Assembly (NCBI GenBank): GCA_021324095.1
Contig: JAJPJT010000022.1
Location: forward strand, 1 to 41,565
Direction of reading: 5' to 3'
Source: Gammaproteobacteria bacterium
GTDB taxonomy: Bacteria; Pseudomonadota; Gammaproteobacteria; Xanthomonadales; Rhodanobacteraceae
DNA: 41,565 bases
In this document: piece after piece, positions 34,402 through 41,512 of the stretch
How positions within the stretch are numbered: the stretch's first letter is position 1
How the letters are laid out: the number at the start of each line of letters is the position of its first letter
Position numbers and translations under genes: made by a program
Notes under the pieces: model-generated
Seen by the model: only the letters and a program-made list of their open reading frames with translations
The model's database searches: none
Told to the model about the DNA's origin: nothing

Positions 34402-34791
34402 TCACCGAGGTCTATGCTGCGTGTCCTTTCCAGGCGTCAGAAAAAGCATTCGCGTCTGGATTTCAGTGTCTGCAGTGTGCCAAGCGCCCCGGGGGACGAG
34501 GACGTACTCACCAGGAAGTTCCAGCCGGTATGAATGTACCTTTGACTCAACCTCGCAGAACAACGTCGCCCTGCCGGCGAGCAAGAGCACCAGCTCCTCA
34601 CCATGAGGATGCATTTCCCAAACCTTCCACGGCTCGCCAAATGCAAATTCGACCATGAGACGACCTGAATCAAGCTCCGGGAAGGCGCCGTGAGAAAGCT
34701 GGTCCCAAAATGATGCATCACCTGTTTCAATCGTCCGCGCGCCCCGTCCGGGCATGAAATGAATGGAATGCTTTTGCAACGAGGATTTCAT
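34402..34791 (-). CDS. Cupin-domain protein
   Basis: This 129-residue single-domain cupin has the first motif WKVWEMHPHGEELVLLLAGRATLF, with metal-ligand candidates HxH...E, and a second motif PGEYVLVPRGAWHTAD containing the final His. Such small cupins bind a metal and act as isomerases, dioxygenases or sensors; the substrate is unknown. The start ATG 34791 has AAGGAG 9 bp upstream and overlaps the stop of the MmcQ/YjbR gene (ATGA), so the two are coupled. Confidence 0.82.
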   Translation of the reverse strand: MKSSLQKHSIHFMPGRGARTIETGDASFWDQLSHGAFPELDSGRLMVEFAFGEPWKVWEMHPHGEELVLLLAGRATLFCEVESKVHSYRLELPGEYVLVPRGAWHTADTEIQTRMLFLTPGKDTQHRPR

Positions 34792-35126
34792 CTGAGAAGC
34801 TCCTTCCGCACAGCCTTGGGGGCTGTGTTGCACCAAGCTGTGTGCACGATCTGGCGAATCTGTCCTTCGTAGAGATTTTCGATACGCGCGAGCGTCCAAT
34901 CATATTTTCTGAAGTGATCGTTCACAAAGAAAACCTTCGGGTACATTTCAATAAGCTCTTCACGTTGTTCCCATGTTGTGCGGAAGGCGATGGTGCCGTC
35001 TTCGCGGAGTCTAAGCATGAGCTTGCCTCTGACCTTCAGGGCAGGGGTGCCATAGGAAGTAGCCTCCTGCACCTCGGGAAGCTCAAGTGCCGTCGATTTC
35101 AAGCGATCGTAAGGAGTCTCATTCAT
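34788..35126 (-). CDS. MmcQ/YjbR family protein
   Basis: This 112-residue protein of the MmcQ/YjbR (DUF661-like) family has the family pattern YDRLKSTALELPEVQEATSYGTPALKVRGKLMLRLREDGTIAFRT, then EMYPKVFFVNDHFRKYDWTLARIENL. The CyaY-like fold has been suggested to bind DNA, but the function is not established. The start ATG 35126 (MNETPYD) is chosen from family length; the frame is open upstream without support. It overlaps the downstream cupin start by 4 bp. Confidence 0.82.
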   Translation of the reverse strand: MNETPYDRLKSTALELPEVQEATSYGTPALKVRGKLMLRLREDGTIAFRTTWEQREELIEMYPKVFFVNDHFRKYDWTLARIENLYEGQIRQIVHTAWCNTAPKAVRKELLR

Positions 35127-35457
35127 ATTTTGGTGCGTACACCGGACCGAATGCAGCACTGATGTCTGATGATCAGGTCGCCGGGGCAGCGTGATCAGTT
35201 GGCCATGTGTACGTTCTGTGAAATGGCGAGAATCGGCCCCCTTGCAGATAATCGAAGCCGTCCGTTTTGGGAAGACATACTGGATCCATCTTGGTGCGGC
35301 GTCCGATGAAGAGGATAGGTTCGCCGTTTGGGGACAGGATGGTTTCGTCGCCTCGTACTGTGTCGAAGTAGCCACCCGGGTCTGCGACTCATGCCTGGTT
35401 CCGTCTTCAGCGATCACCATCGCCGATGGGTGGTTGGTCGGCCACTTGTCGTACTGT
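35127..35457 (-). other. Unassigned stretch, possible gene remnant
   Basis: No intact gene is supported over these 331 bp. Read on the minus strand, two overlapping frames look protein-like in sequence: one with KWPTNHPSAMVIAEDG near 35400-35450, and another with RGDETILSPNGEPILFIGRR near 35300-35360, running to a TGA near 35180. A frameshift between them could mark a decayed small gene. I do not recognise a family. Confidence 0.25.
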
Positions 35458-35862
35458 TCAAATCTTGGGGGCCCGCTCAGGACTCATCCTTGCGCGTGAG
35501 GCAAGCCACGCACCGAGCGCCGCCAAGGGCGCCAGTGTGATCAAAAACGTCAAGTGGTACCAGACAGGGAACCTGGTCCAAACATGGATGTGGTCCGGGA
35601 TAAACAGCGCGAGCAAGACCAGCCCGAGAGCCCATGCCGCCCACCGACACGCTGGCGCGATGATGCGCACCATTGCGCCAGCGGTCAGCGATGCGAGTGC
35701 TCCGATGCAGAGACGCGCGATCTTCATGCCGAGCGTGAACAGCATGGCGGGCTCCGCTAGTGCGTAGCCGGGTATCCAAGCCCGCAAACCCCAGTTCAGG
35801 ATCGTGGCGACCAGCCACCAAGCCACGAAACCACTGATGATTCCTGCGATCGTCCGCCACAT
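35458..35862 (-). CDS. Four-TM membrane protein, probable PadR target
   Basis: This 134-residue protein has four predicted TM helices (TIAGIISGFVAWWLVATIL, MLFTLGMKIARLCIGALASL, WAAWALGLVLLALFI, LTFLITLAPLAALGAWLAS) and a short basic tail. No family is recognised beyond small integral membrane proteins. It is divergently transcribed from a PadR-family regulator, with a perfect palindrome in the 48-bp gap, so it is probably controlled by that regulator, as membrane or efflux genes often are. It could affect membrane permeability, but nothing in the sequence shows this. Confidence 0.72.
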   Translation of the reverse strand: MWRTIAGIISGFVAWWLVATILNWGLRAWIPGYALAEPAMLFTLGMKIARLCIGALASLTAGAMVRIIAPACRWAAWALGLVLLALFIPDHIHVWTRFPVWYHLTFLITLAPLAALGAWLASRARMSPERAPKI

Positions 35863-35880
35863 GTCCTTTCTCCCGTTGCC

Positions 35881-35898
35881 TTAGTTTGATTAAACTAA
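35881..35898. promoter_or_regulatory. Perfect palindrome, candidate PadR operator
   Basis: TTAGTTT-GATT-AAACTAA is a perfect 7-bp inverted repeat, 12 nt before the PadR ATG and 18 nt before the divergent membrane gene. Its place in a 48-bp divergent gap makes it the likely regulator binding site. Confidence 0.65.
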
Positions 35899-35910
35899 TA
35901 CAATTCTACT

Positions 35911-36510
35911 ATGAAAGCAAAGCTGCTCATCCTCGGCGTGTTGCACCGCGGAAACTTTCATCCTTACGAGATCAAGCGCCGTCTTCAGAACGCGATGGTC
36001 GAGTGCTACACCGACGTTGATGTCGGGACGCTCTACTACGCAATCAGGCAACTGGAAAAGGAAGGCTTGATATCGGCCGTATCCCGGGAACGCGTGGTTC
36101 GCGGGGGCATGCGTACGGTGTACAAGATCACTTCAAAGGGGAAGAGCGAGTTCCGCGATCTGCTCCACCGGCAGTTCGAGGAAGAGGGGCCGGTTTCGCA
36201 GACGTTGTATGGATCGCTTCTGTTTTTGCACTTGAGCGATCCGGCTGTCGTCGAAGACCTCGTCCGAAAGCGGATCGCGCGTCTCGATGAGCTCATCGCC
36301 AAGCTTGACTCGATCGGGGGAAAATTTCGTCCGGTCCTCTCGACGGGAGGGGAACACCTGCTGCGCCATATCGACAAGCAGAGGCGCCTCGATCGCGATT
36401 GGCTGAAGGGACTGCTCGCCGACGTTAAAGCACGTCGTGTACGAGACGTCCCGGATCCGAAGCGCCTTGCGGCCAATAAAGATGAGATACGCAAAACCGC
36501 AAGAAAATAG
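35911..36510 (+). CDS. PadR family transcriptional regulator
   Basis: This 199-residue regulator has the PadR winged helix at residues ~1-80 (LLILGVLHRGNFHPYEIKRRLQNAM, then VDVGTLYYAIRQLEKEGLISAV, then TVYKITSKGKSEF) and a C-terminal dimerisation region with two helices (PAVVEDLVRKRIARLDELIAKL). Its length fits the Vir_act_alpha_C-containing PadR-s2 group. Such proteins usually repress a neighbouring membrane or efflux gene and release DNA on binding a small molecule. The neighbour here is the divergent four-TM gene, across the palindrome at 35881-35898. The region has lower GC than the core. Confidence 0.85.
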   Translation: MKAKLLILGVLHRGNFHPYEIKRRLQNAMVECYTDVDVGTLYYAIRQLEKEGLISAVSRERVVRGGMRTVYKITSKGKSEFRDLLHRQFEEEGPVSQTLYGSLLFLHLSDPAVVEDLVRKRIARLDELIAKLDSIGGKFRPVLSTGGEHLLRHIDKQRRLDRDWLKGLLADVKARRVRDVPDPKRLAANKDEIRKTARK

Positions 36511-36768
36511 AGATGCCAACGGACTTCGCCACTGGTTGCTCGATGAAATATAAGACGCTTCGCGCGAGGCTCAAACATTCATGAATATCGCCATCACTTG
36601 AATGCTATCGTGTTCAATCCTATCCATGGGATTGGTCTCGCCGTTTTGCTCGATGCATTTTGCGGGCTGACGCGTCGCCGCTCTGCTACCGGCAGGCTGA
36701 CAACGACGTGATTCGATGGCGAGGCCCCCGCACTGCCCTGAAGCGGACATTCGCGGCGGGCAGGAAAG
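36511..36768. other. Non-coding gap before the IS element
   Basis: I see no gene in these 258 bp. There is an imperfect hairpin (CAATCC-tatccatg-GGATTG near 36616-36635) that might follow the PadR gene. The right part (36650-36768) is GC-rich, like host DNA. Confidence 0.4.
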
Positions 36769-36772
36769 GGTC

Positions 36773-38345
36773 GATTCTGTTGAAAAACTCGGTTCTGGAA
36801 GCGCGCGCACCTGAGGCGCTCGCGCGTCGAACGTTGATCGGTGCTTAAGAAGTAAGGGTGCGTGTGCCCCTGCGCGTCAAGCGGGCAGCGGATTCCCCAT
36901 TTCCGGTCCCTTCGGCACCAACCACATCGCCATTCTTCGTAGGTTTTGCGCTGTGGCCGCCATCAGGAACTCGTCGTGCGCGCCACACAGACCGCGGAGC
37001 CGTAATCGCCGCAATCGCAGGATGCGCTTGAGATGGGCGAACAGCACTTCCACCTTCTTACGCTGCCGCCGAGATCGGAGGTAGCCTGGAGTTTTGGCAA
37101 CTTGTCTGGCCACATCGCGTGCCGATTCGTTGACCTGTCGCCTGATCTTGCGCATCGGAGTGTTCGGACAACACCGCGCCTTCAATGGACAAGCCCTGCA
37201 GTCATGTTCGGACGCGTGGTAAATAATGGTGTTCTCTTTGGTGATGCCAGTACGCGGCACAGTGAACTTGCGCCAACCATGTCGGAGCGCTTTGCCACCA
37301 GGGCAGCGATACTCGTTGCCCTCATCGTGCCACTCGAAGTCGGAGTGGGAGAACGTGCCATCGTTGCGCTCGGTCTTGTCCCACACCGGCACATGCGGTT
37401 CGATGGCCTTCTCATCGACCATCCAGCCCAGCATCTCGGCGGTACCGTACGCCGTGTCACCGATCAGGCGCTTCGGTTTTTGATCGAAGCGTTGCTCAAC
37501 GCGATCCATCATCGTCCGAGTGGAGTTGACCTCATCCGACCGCAGCGCAGGCGTTGCCTCGACGTCAACGATGACACCCGCTTTCACGTCAATCAGGTAG
37601 TTGGTCGAGTAGGCAAAGAACGCCGGCCCGCCCGGTGCAGCGGTCCACCGCGCCGCGGGATCCGTGAGCGACACGTTCTTGGGTGGCGTCTCCGGTTCCT
37701 CGGCGGCGTCCAGCGCTTCCAGATACTCGCGTACTGGCCATGCCAGCGATGCCGTTCGATCGAATGCGACCTCACTGCCCGGAACGCCACGCTGACGACT
37801 GGCATCCGCCCGCACCACGCTCGCATCGACCGCGAAGCCTTCGCCACCGACCAGACCTTCTTCCAGACAGCGCGCCAAAACCTTCTCAAACACGAACCGC
37901 AACGTGTCGTTGTCGCGGAACCGACCATGCCGGTTCTTCGAGAAGGTCGAGTGGTCCGGTACCTTGTCTTCCAGATCCAACCGGCAGAACCAACGGTACG
38001 CCAGGTTCAAGTGCACCTCACCACAGAGCTGGCGCTCCGAGCGGATGCCAAAGCAGTAACCCACCACCAGCATCCGGATCAGTAACGCAGGGTCGATCGA
38101 AGGACGACCCGTGTTGCTGTAGTGCGGCGCGAGGTGCTGGTGCAGCTCGCTCAGATCCAAGAAGCGGTCGATGCCGCGGAGCAGATGGTTCGAGGGAACG
38201 TGGGTGTCGAGATTGAACGCGTAGAACAGAGGCGCTTGCGCAGCTTCCTGGCGTCCCATCATCTCGGTGCCCTCGAATTGCGTTGAAGCATTCGACAGCC
38301 CACCGCGCGCCACGTTCCGCAAACTTGGAGTTTTTCAACAGAATC
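36773..38345 (-). mobile_element. IS1182-like insertion sequence with perfect terminal repeats and 4-bp duplication
   Basis: The 1573-bp element starts with GATTCTGTTGAAAAACTC (36773-36790) and ends with its exact inverse GAGTTTTTCAACAGAATC (38328-38345). GGTC flanks it on both sides (36769-36772 and 38346-38349), consistent with a 4-bp target duplication. One transposase gene fills it. Intact ends and an intact gene suggest a recent insertion. Confidence 0.88.
36877..38262 (-). CDS. IS1182 family transposase
   Basis: The ~461-residue DDE transposase has the N-terminal DUF772 domain (HLLRGIDRFLDLSELHQHL, then GRPSIDPALLIRMLVVGYCFGIRSERQLCGEVHLN). Catalytic residues are the D in GFAVDASVVRAD, the D in RLIGDTAYGTAEML and the E in KVEVLFAHLKR. 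A cysteine cluster (HDCRACPLKARCC) lies before the last. ATG 38262 (MMGRQEA) has GAGGG upstream; the frame is open to 38322, just inside the right terminal repeat. It appears complete and possibly active. Confidence 0.93.
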   Translation of the reverse strand: MMGRQEAAQAPLFYAFNLDTHVPSNHLLRGIDRFLDLSELHQHLAPHYSNTGRPSIDPALLIRMLVVGYCFGIRSERQLCGEVHLNLAYRWFCRLDLEDKVPDHSTFSKNRHGRFRDNDTLRFVFEKVLARCLEEGLVGGEGFAVDASVVRADASRQRGVPGSEVAFDRTASLAWPVREYLEALDAAEEPETPPKNVSLTDPAARWTAAPGGPAFFAYSTNYLIDVKAGVIVDVEATPALRSDEVNSTRTMMDRVEQRFDQKPKRLIGDTAYGTAEMLGWMVDEKAIEPHVPVWDKTERNDGTFSHSDFEWHDEGNEYRCPGGKALRHGWRKFTVPRTGITKENTIIYHASEHDCRACPLKARCCPNTPMRKIRRQVNESARDVARQVAKTPGYLRSRRQRKKVEVLFAHLKRILRLRRLRLRGLCGAHDEFLMAATAQNLRRMAMWLVPKGPEMGNPLPA

Positions 38346-38386
38346 GGTCGACTTCGCCCGTTCGCTGAAGCCAGCATCGCGCTTTG

Positions 38387-38683
38387 CTACGCTGCTGCCA
38401 GTTCGACCTTCACGCGGTAACCCAGTGCTTGAGCTGCCCGGCTCAACGTCTCGATCGTCAGGCCGGTATCGGTTTCGTCGAGCAGCCGATCAAGCATCGA
38501 GCGGCTGGTGTGCATCCGCTCCGCCATCGCGGTTTTGGTCACCCCTTGGGTCTTCATTGCTTCTGCCAGTTGCCACGCGATGACGCGCTTGATCGCGCGC
38601 GCCGATACTTCTCCAAGCACGCCCTCTTGGGACAAAAAATCGTCTAAGGTGCTTCCAATGTGGGAGATATTGCGCTTAGCCAT
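38387..38683 (-). CDS. XRE-type antitoxin (HigA-like)
   Basis: This 98-residue protein has a helix-turn-helix at ~residues 35-90: VIAWQLAEAMKTQGVTKTAMAERMHTSRSMLDRLLDETDTGLTIETLSRAAQALG. It follows and overlaps the RelE/HigB-type toxin gene by 8 bp (38676-38683), the toxin-first order typical of higBA modules. It should neutralise the toxin and, with it, repress their promoter at the 39035-39052 palindrome. ATG 38683 is the only sensible start. The stop lies 37 bp from the IS duplication, so the IS inserted just outside the module. Confidence 0.87.
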   Translation of the reverse strand: MAKRNISHIGSTLDDFLSQEGVLGEVSARAIKRVIAWQLAEAMKTQGVTKTAMAERMHTSRSMLDRLLDETDTGLTIETLSRAAQALGYRVKVELAAA

Positions 38684-39026
38684 GGTGTACCTCCTTCATG
38701 CGGCGCAGAGCCAGCTTTAGATCGTCTGTCGGCGTCTTGCCGGTCTTCTTGATGAAGCCATGCAACAGCACCATGACTGGCCCGACCGTGGTGAACAGAA
38801 CGCGGGCAATACCTGCGTCGATCGTGCTGCGCACTTCCCAGAGCCCCGGTTCCATTTTCCGCACCAGGGGCATACCCAGCGGCCAGCCGAACTGAACAGT
38901 CTTGAGATCCTCGCCGATCACTTTGCGCGCATCAGGCGGTAGGGATTTCAACCAGTCCCGGACGGGCTCGCGGCCTTGATCCGTAGCGTAGAAGCGGACT
39001 TCCAGGACGGGAGGGAGTGGCGGCAC
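38676..39026 (-). CDS. RelE/HigB-type toxin (Gp49 family)
   Basis: This 116-residue protein of the phage-derived Gp49/HigB family (PF05973) has the family pattern LEVRFYATDQGREPVRDWLKSL, then FGWPLGMPLVRKMEPGLWEVRS, then IARVLFTTVGPVMVLLHGFIKKTGKTP. Such toxins cleave mRNA on the ribosome. The start is unsettled. GTG 39026 (VPPLPPVLEVRF) gives the family length and coincides with the transcription start predicted from the promoter at 39033-39061, which implies a leaderless message. ATG 39053 would add nine residues encoded by the operator palindrome itself. The antitoxin gene overlaps its end by 8 bp. Confidence 0.87.
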   Translation of the reverse strand: MPPLPPVLEVRFYATDQGREPVRDWLKSLPPDARKVIGEDLKTVQFGWPLGMPLVRKMEPGLWEVRSTIDAGIARVLFTTVGPVMVLLHGFIKKTGKTPTDDLKLALRRMKEVHHG

Positions 39027-39032
39027 GGTTCT

Positions 39033-39061
39033 AGTGTACCTATTTAGGTACATCTCCGCAA
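39033..39061 (-). promoter_or_regulatory. Toxin-antitoxin promoter with operator palindrome in the spacer
   Basis: On the minus strand the -35 is TTGCGG (39056-39061), the spacer is 17 bp and the -10 is TACACT (39033-39038). The perfect 18-bp palindrome TGTACCTA-TT-TAGGTACA (39035-39052) fills the spacer and overlaps the -10, a classic site for autorepression by the toxin-antitoxin complex. Confidence 0.7.
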
Positions 39062-39130
39062 GACGTTCGGCCCCAAACAGTCCATCGACCCTTTAGGGGA
39101 TCACTATCGAAGTCCCGACTGGAGACCGCG

Positions 39131-39778
39131 ATGGAAAGCGAATCCCGCCAACAACCCTGGAACAAAGGTGCGACATCAGCGGAATACGCACAAAGGCAAG
39201 CTCGTCGGCCAGAAAGCACCCCTGAAACTGCGCGATATCTGGCTATCCGCATTCGCCTGCAACTGCGGCACCGCATCCGCGATCTTGCGCTGTTCAACAC
39301 TGCGATCGACTCAAAGCTCCGTGCCTGCGATTTGGTCAAGCTTCGCGTGCTCGATGTTGCGCACGGCGGCCAAGTTGCTGCCCGAGCCATGGTTATGCAA
39401 CAAAAGACCCACCATCCGGTCCAATTCGAGATTACTGAACTGACGCGGCAGTCGCTTCGCGACTGGATCGAAACCGCGCACCTGCGCCCGGAAGCTTTCC
39501 TCTTTCCGAGCCGAGTCAGCATTTCCCCGCATCTCTCCACGCGCCGATACGCGCGAATCGTGCATCGCTGGGTTGCCGAGATTGGTTTGGATGGCGCTGC
39601 GTATGGTACGCACACGATGCGCCGTACGAAGGCCTCCCTGATCTACCGGCGCACCAAGAATCTGCGGGCAGTGCAGCTGCTGCTTGGACACACCAAGCTT
39701 GAGAGCACCGTCCGATACTTGGGCATCGAGGTCGATGATGCCCTGGAGATGGCGGAACAGACGGAGTTTGAAGAATGA
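39131..39778 (+). CDS. Short tyrosine recombinase (phage integrase family) with scrambled N-terminal segment
   Basis: This 215-residue catalytic-domain-only integrase has the first Arg in AIDSKLRACDLVKLRV, the box HTMRRTKASLIYRR (H-x-x-R), LLLGHTKLESTVRYLG (G-H and the nucleophile Tyr), and the tail EVDDALEMAEQT. It lacks the arm-binding and core-binding domains of phage integrases. Residues ~14-37 (ATSAEYAQRQARRPES...) do not fit the family. The family sequence KGKLVGQKAPLKLRDIW is instead encoded at 39193-39242 in another frame, so a 28-nt insertion (between two ACAAAGG copies at 39162 and 39190) and a later 1-nt loss cancel out. All catalytic residues remain. GGAG lies 6 bp before ATG 39131. 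Confidence 0.88.
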   Translation: MESESRQQPWNKGATSAEYAQRQARRPESTPETARYLAIRIRLQLRHRIRDLALFNTAIDSKLRACDLVKLRVLDVAHGGQVAARAMVMQQKTHHPVQFEITELTRQSLRDWIETAHLRPEAFLFPSRVSISPHLSTRRYARIVHRWVAEIGLDGAAYGTHTMRRTKASLIYRRTKNLRAVQLLLGHTKLESTVRYLGIEVDDALEMAEQTEFEE

Positions 39779-39887
39779 ATGTCGCCGCGACAGAATTCGG
39801 CACGGGTGGAAACGAAGCGAAATGGACGCGGCGGTTGTGGCGCCCGGAATTTCTGTGTAATCACGGGGCGTGCTGACTCCAACGCAA

Positions 39888-40635
39888 TCAGTGCACCGTT
39901 CGAGCGGCGCCACAACACTTCTTGAATTTCCGGCCGCTACCGCATGGGCAAGGCTCGTTGCGCCCGGTTTTTTGGCTCCGGCGTGCACTTGCCCCGGCGA
40001 CACGATCCGCATCGGATACCGCGCGGCGCGACCGCCAGAACCTGTAAATTTCGGCCACTCCCTTGGGGATGGCTTCCGTGATCTTCTCCCGTTGCGCCGG
40101 CGTCAGGGTCAAGGCCTCCTCTTCACCGGTCACGTCGTCCGAGCCGAGCAGGTGGATGGGTTGCAGCGCCTCGACCGTCGCTTGGTCATCAAATAGCGGC
40201 TGCCAATCCTCGCGGGTAAGTGCAACGCCTTGCATGAACCCATACGCCCCAACGTTCGCCGTCGAGATATTCGTGCTCGTCGTCGGGATACGTGAAGAAA
40301 TCGAACATTGGATCGAAGGAGTCCGGATCATGCTGAAGACTCCAGACGATGCCGTTCATGTGCCGCATGATCAGCGTCAGGATGTGCTGGGCCTGCTCGG
40401 CCGATTCAAATTCGGGAGCGTCGTCCAATGTGGATCCCCAGACTTGCGGCAGCCATAGGCTGGGCATCACCGTCTTGGGCCCGATAACGATGGCCGTGAG
40501 GTATCCATCGAGGCCGCTCATGACCATGGTCTCGTCCGAAGTGGCGTCCGAGAGCAGGAACTTGTCCAGCTCATCGATTTCTTCGTCCAGGAGCGGCGCC
40601 ATGAGGCGAAGAGAGTCGGGCGATTGGTGCGGCAT
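39888..40635 (-). pseudogene. UPF0149 (YecA/YgfB-like) SEC-C protein, broken by a frameshift
   Basis: The gene starts at ATG 40635 (MPHQSPDSLRLMAPLLDEEI) and reads family sequence to EYLDGERWG. It then continues in another frame with [21 protein letters not shown] through [13 protein letters not shown] to the C-terminal SEC-C zinc motif [19 protein letters not shown], ending at 39888. The shift lies at the G-run on the minus strand (CCCC at 40247-40250 on the plus strand): one extra G turns the expected TGG-GCG into TGG-GGC. Both halves otherwise look well conserved, so the lesion is recent or a sequencing error. UPF0149 SEC-C proteins have no firm function, though SEC-C links to SecA-like metal binding. 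Confidence 0.85.
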
Positions 40636-40835
40636 GCCAGCTCTGCAGAAATGAATGAGGACACGCGATTGTACGTGGGACCAGCCGACGGAACGGGCAA
40701 ATTCCGGCCCGTTTCGGTCACTCAGGTCTCTCCCGCAAGCGTCCGCTTTTGCAGGGGATGGCGATGGACGCTTCTCTGCTTGCCGGCGGCGCCTATCGCA
40801 AGAGCCGCCAGAAGGCGAGGGTGGCGTTTGCTTAG
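40636..40835. other. Intergenic region with two perfect inverted repeats
   Basis: The 200-bp gap between two minus-strand genes holds AACGGGC-N8-GCCCGTT (40692-40713) and AAGCGTCC-N21-GGACGCTT (40737-40773). The first could terminate the protease-like gene upstream; neither has a T-run. No gene is seen. Confidence 0.4.
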
Positions 40836-41348
40836 TTAGCCTGCATTTGCGCGAGGAGCTAGCTTCGTACGAACTTGTTCCGCAAACTGGCGGAGCCTGC
40901 TCGCCTTTGTAACGCGCCCAATTCCTAAGAAGACAGGTGGAACGTCCTTCTCCGTTCGGAGAATTGCCTCGGTAAGAACACCCATGAAAAGCAAGCGGCT
41001 GCCGAGGGTTAACCCCCCTCTCGTAGCGTATGCCCCTTGGTTGAAGATGAAGACTAGGCTCCCACTCGAACCAGGGAATACACCAGCGTCGATGAGGAAC
41101 GCCGGTTGGCCCTGAAAGTCGTTCCATGGAGGTGTTGCAGTGATACCCTTTCGCGTAATCGGAGTAACGTTGTGTTCGTCGTATAGGCCGCTTGGATAGC
41201 CAATAAACGTCACCTCCTCTAGCGCGGCCAGATCGGCTACAACGGCTCCGGCCACCACGGAAGGAGTTCTCTCGTCGGAAGTCCTCATGCACCGAGAGGG
41301 GCGGTGGTTCGAATAAACCGATGTCACGAGAGCGCTCTGAATCAACAT
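40836..41348 (-). pseudogene. Trypsin-like serine protease domain, amino-truncated remnant
   Basis: The 170-residue frame carries the C-terminal half of an S1-type trypsin-like domain: EVTFIGYPSGLYDEHNVTPITRKG, then FLIDAGVFPGSSGSLVF, where the nucleophile Ser is in GSSGS. It then runs to FMGVLTEAILRTE and an LGIGRVTKASRLRQFAEQV helix. The parts that should hold the catalytic His and Asp are missing; residues before ~45 do not look like the family. Such domains occur in stand-alone bacterial proteases, some defence-linked. The stretch is AT-richer than the core. ATG 41348 is the nominal start. I read it as a fragment, though an unusual short form cannot be excluded. Confidence 0.55.
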
Positions 41349-41512
41349 AGGAGTTCCGCCGTCTTTGCCGGGGGATAATTACTGCCGGTGCCGTACGGTC
41401 AGATCAGTTTCAGCCCCTGCGTAGCGGACGTTCAACATGTTTCGACGAATGTCGCCATCGGGTCGGACCTCGCCTGTTCAGCGCGAACACCGGTATAGAG
41501 CTGCGCTGCCGG

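Noticed and set aside
38387..39778. Integron or phage attachment site near the integrase
   Set aside because: No attC-like hairpin, tRNA gene or direct repeat pair delimiting an island could be found around the integrase.
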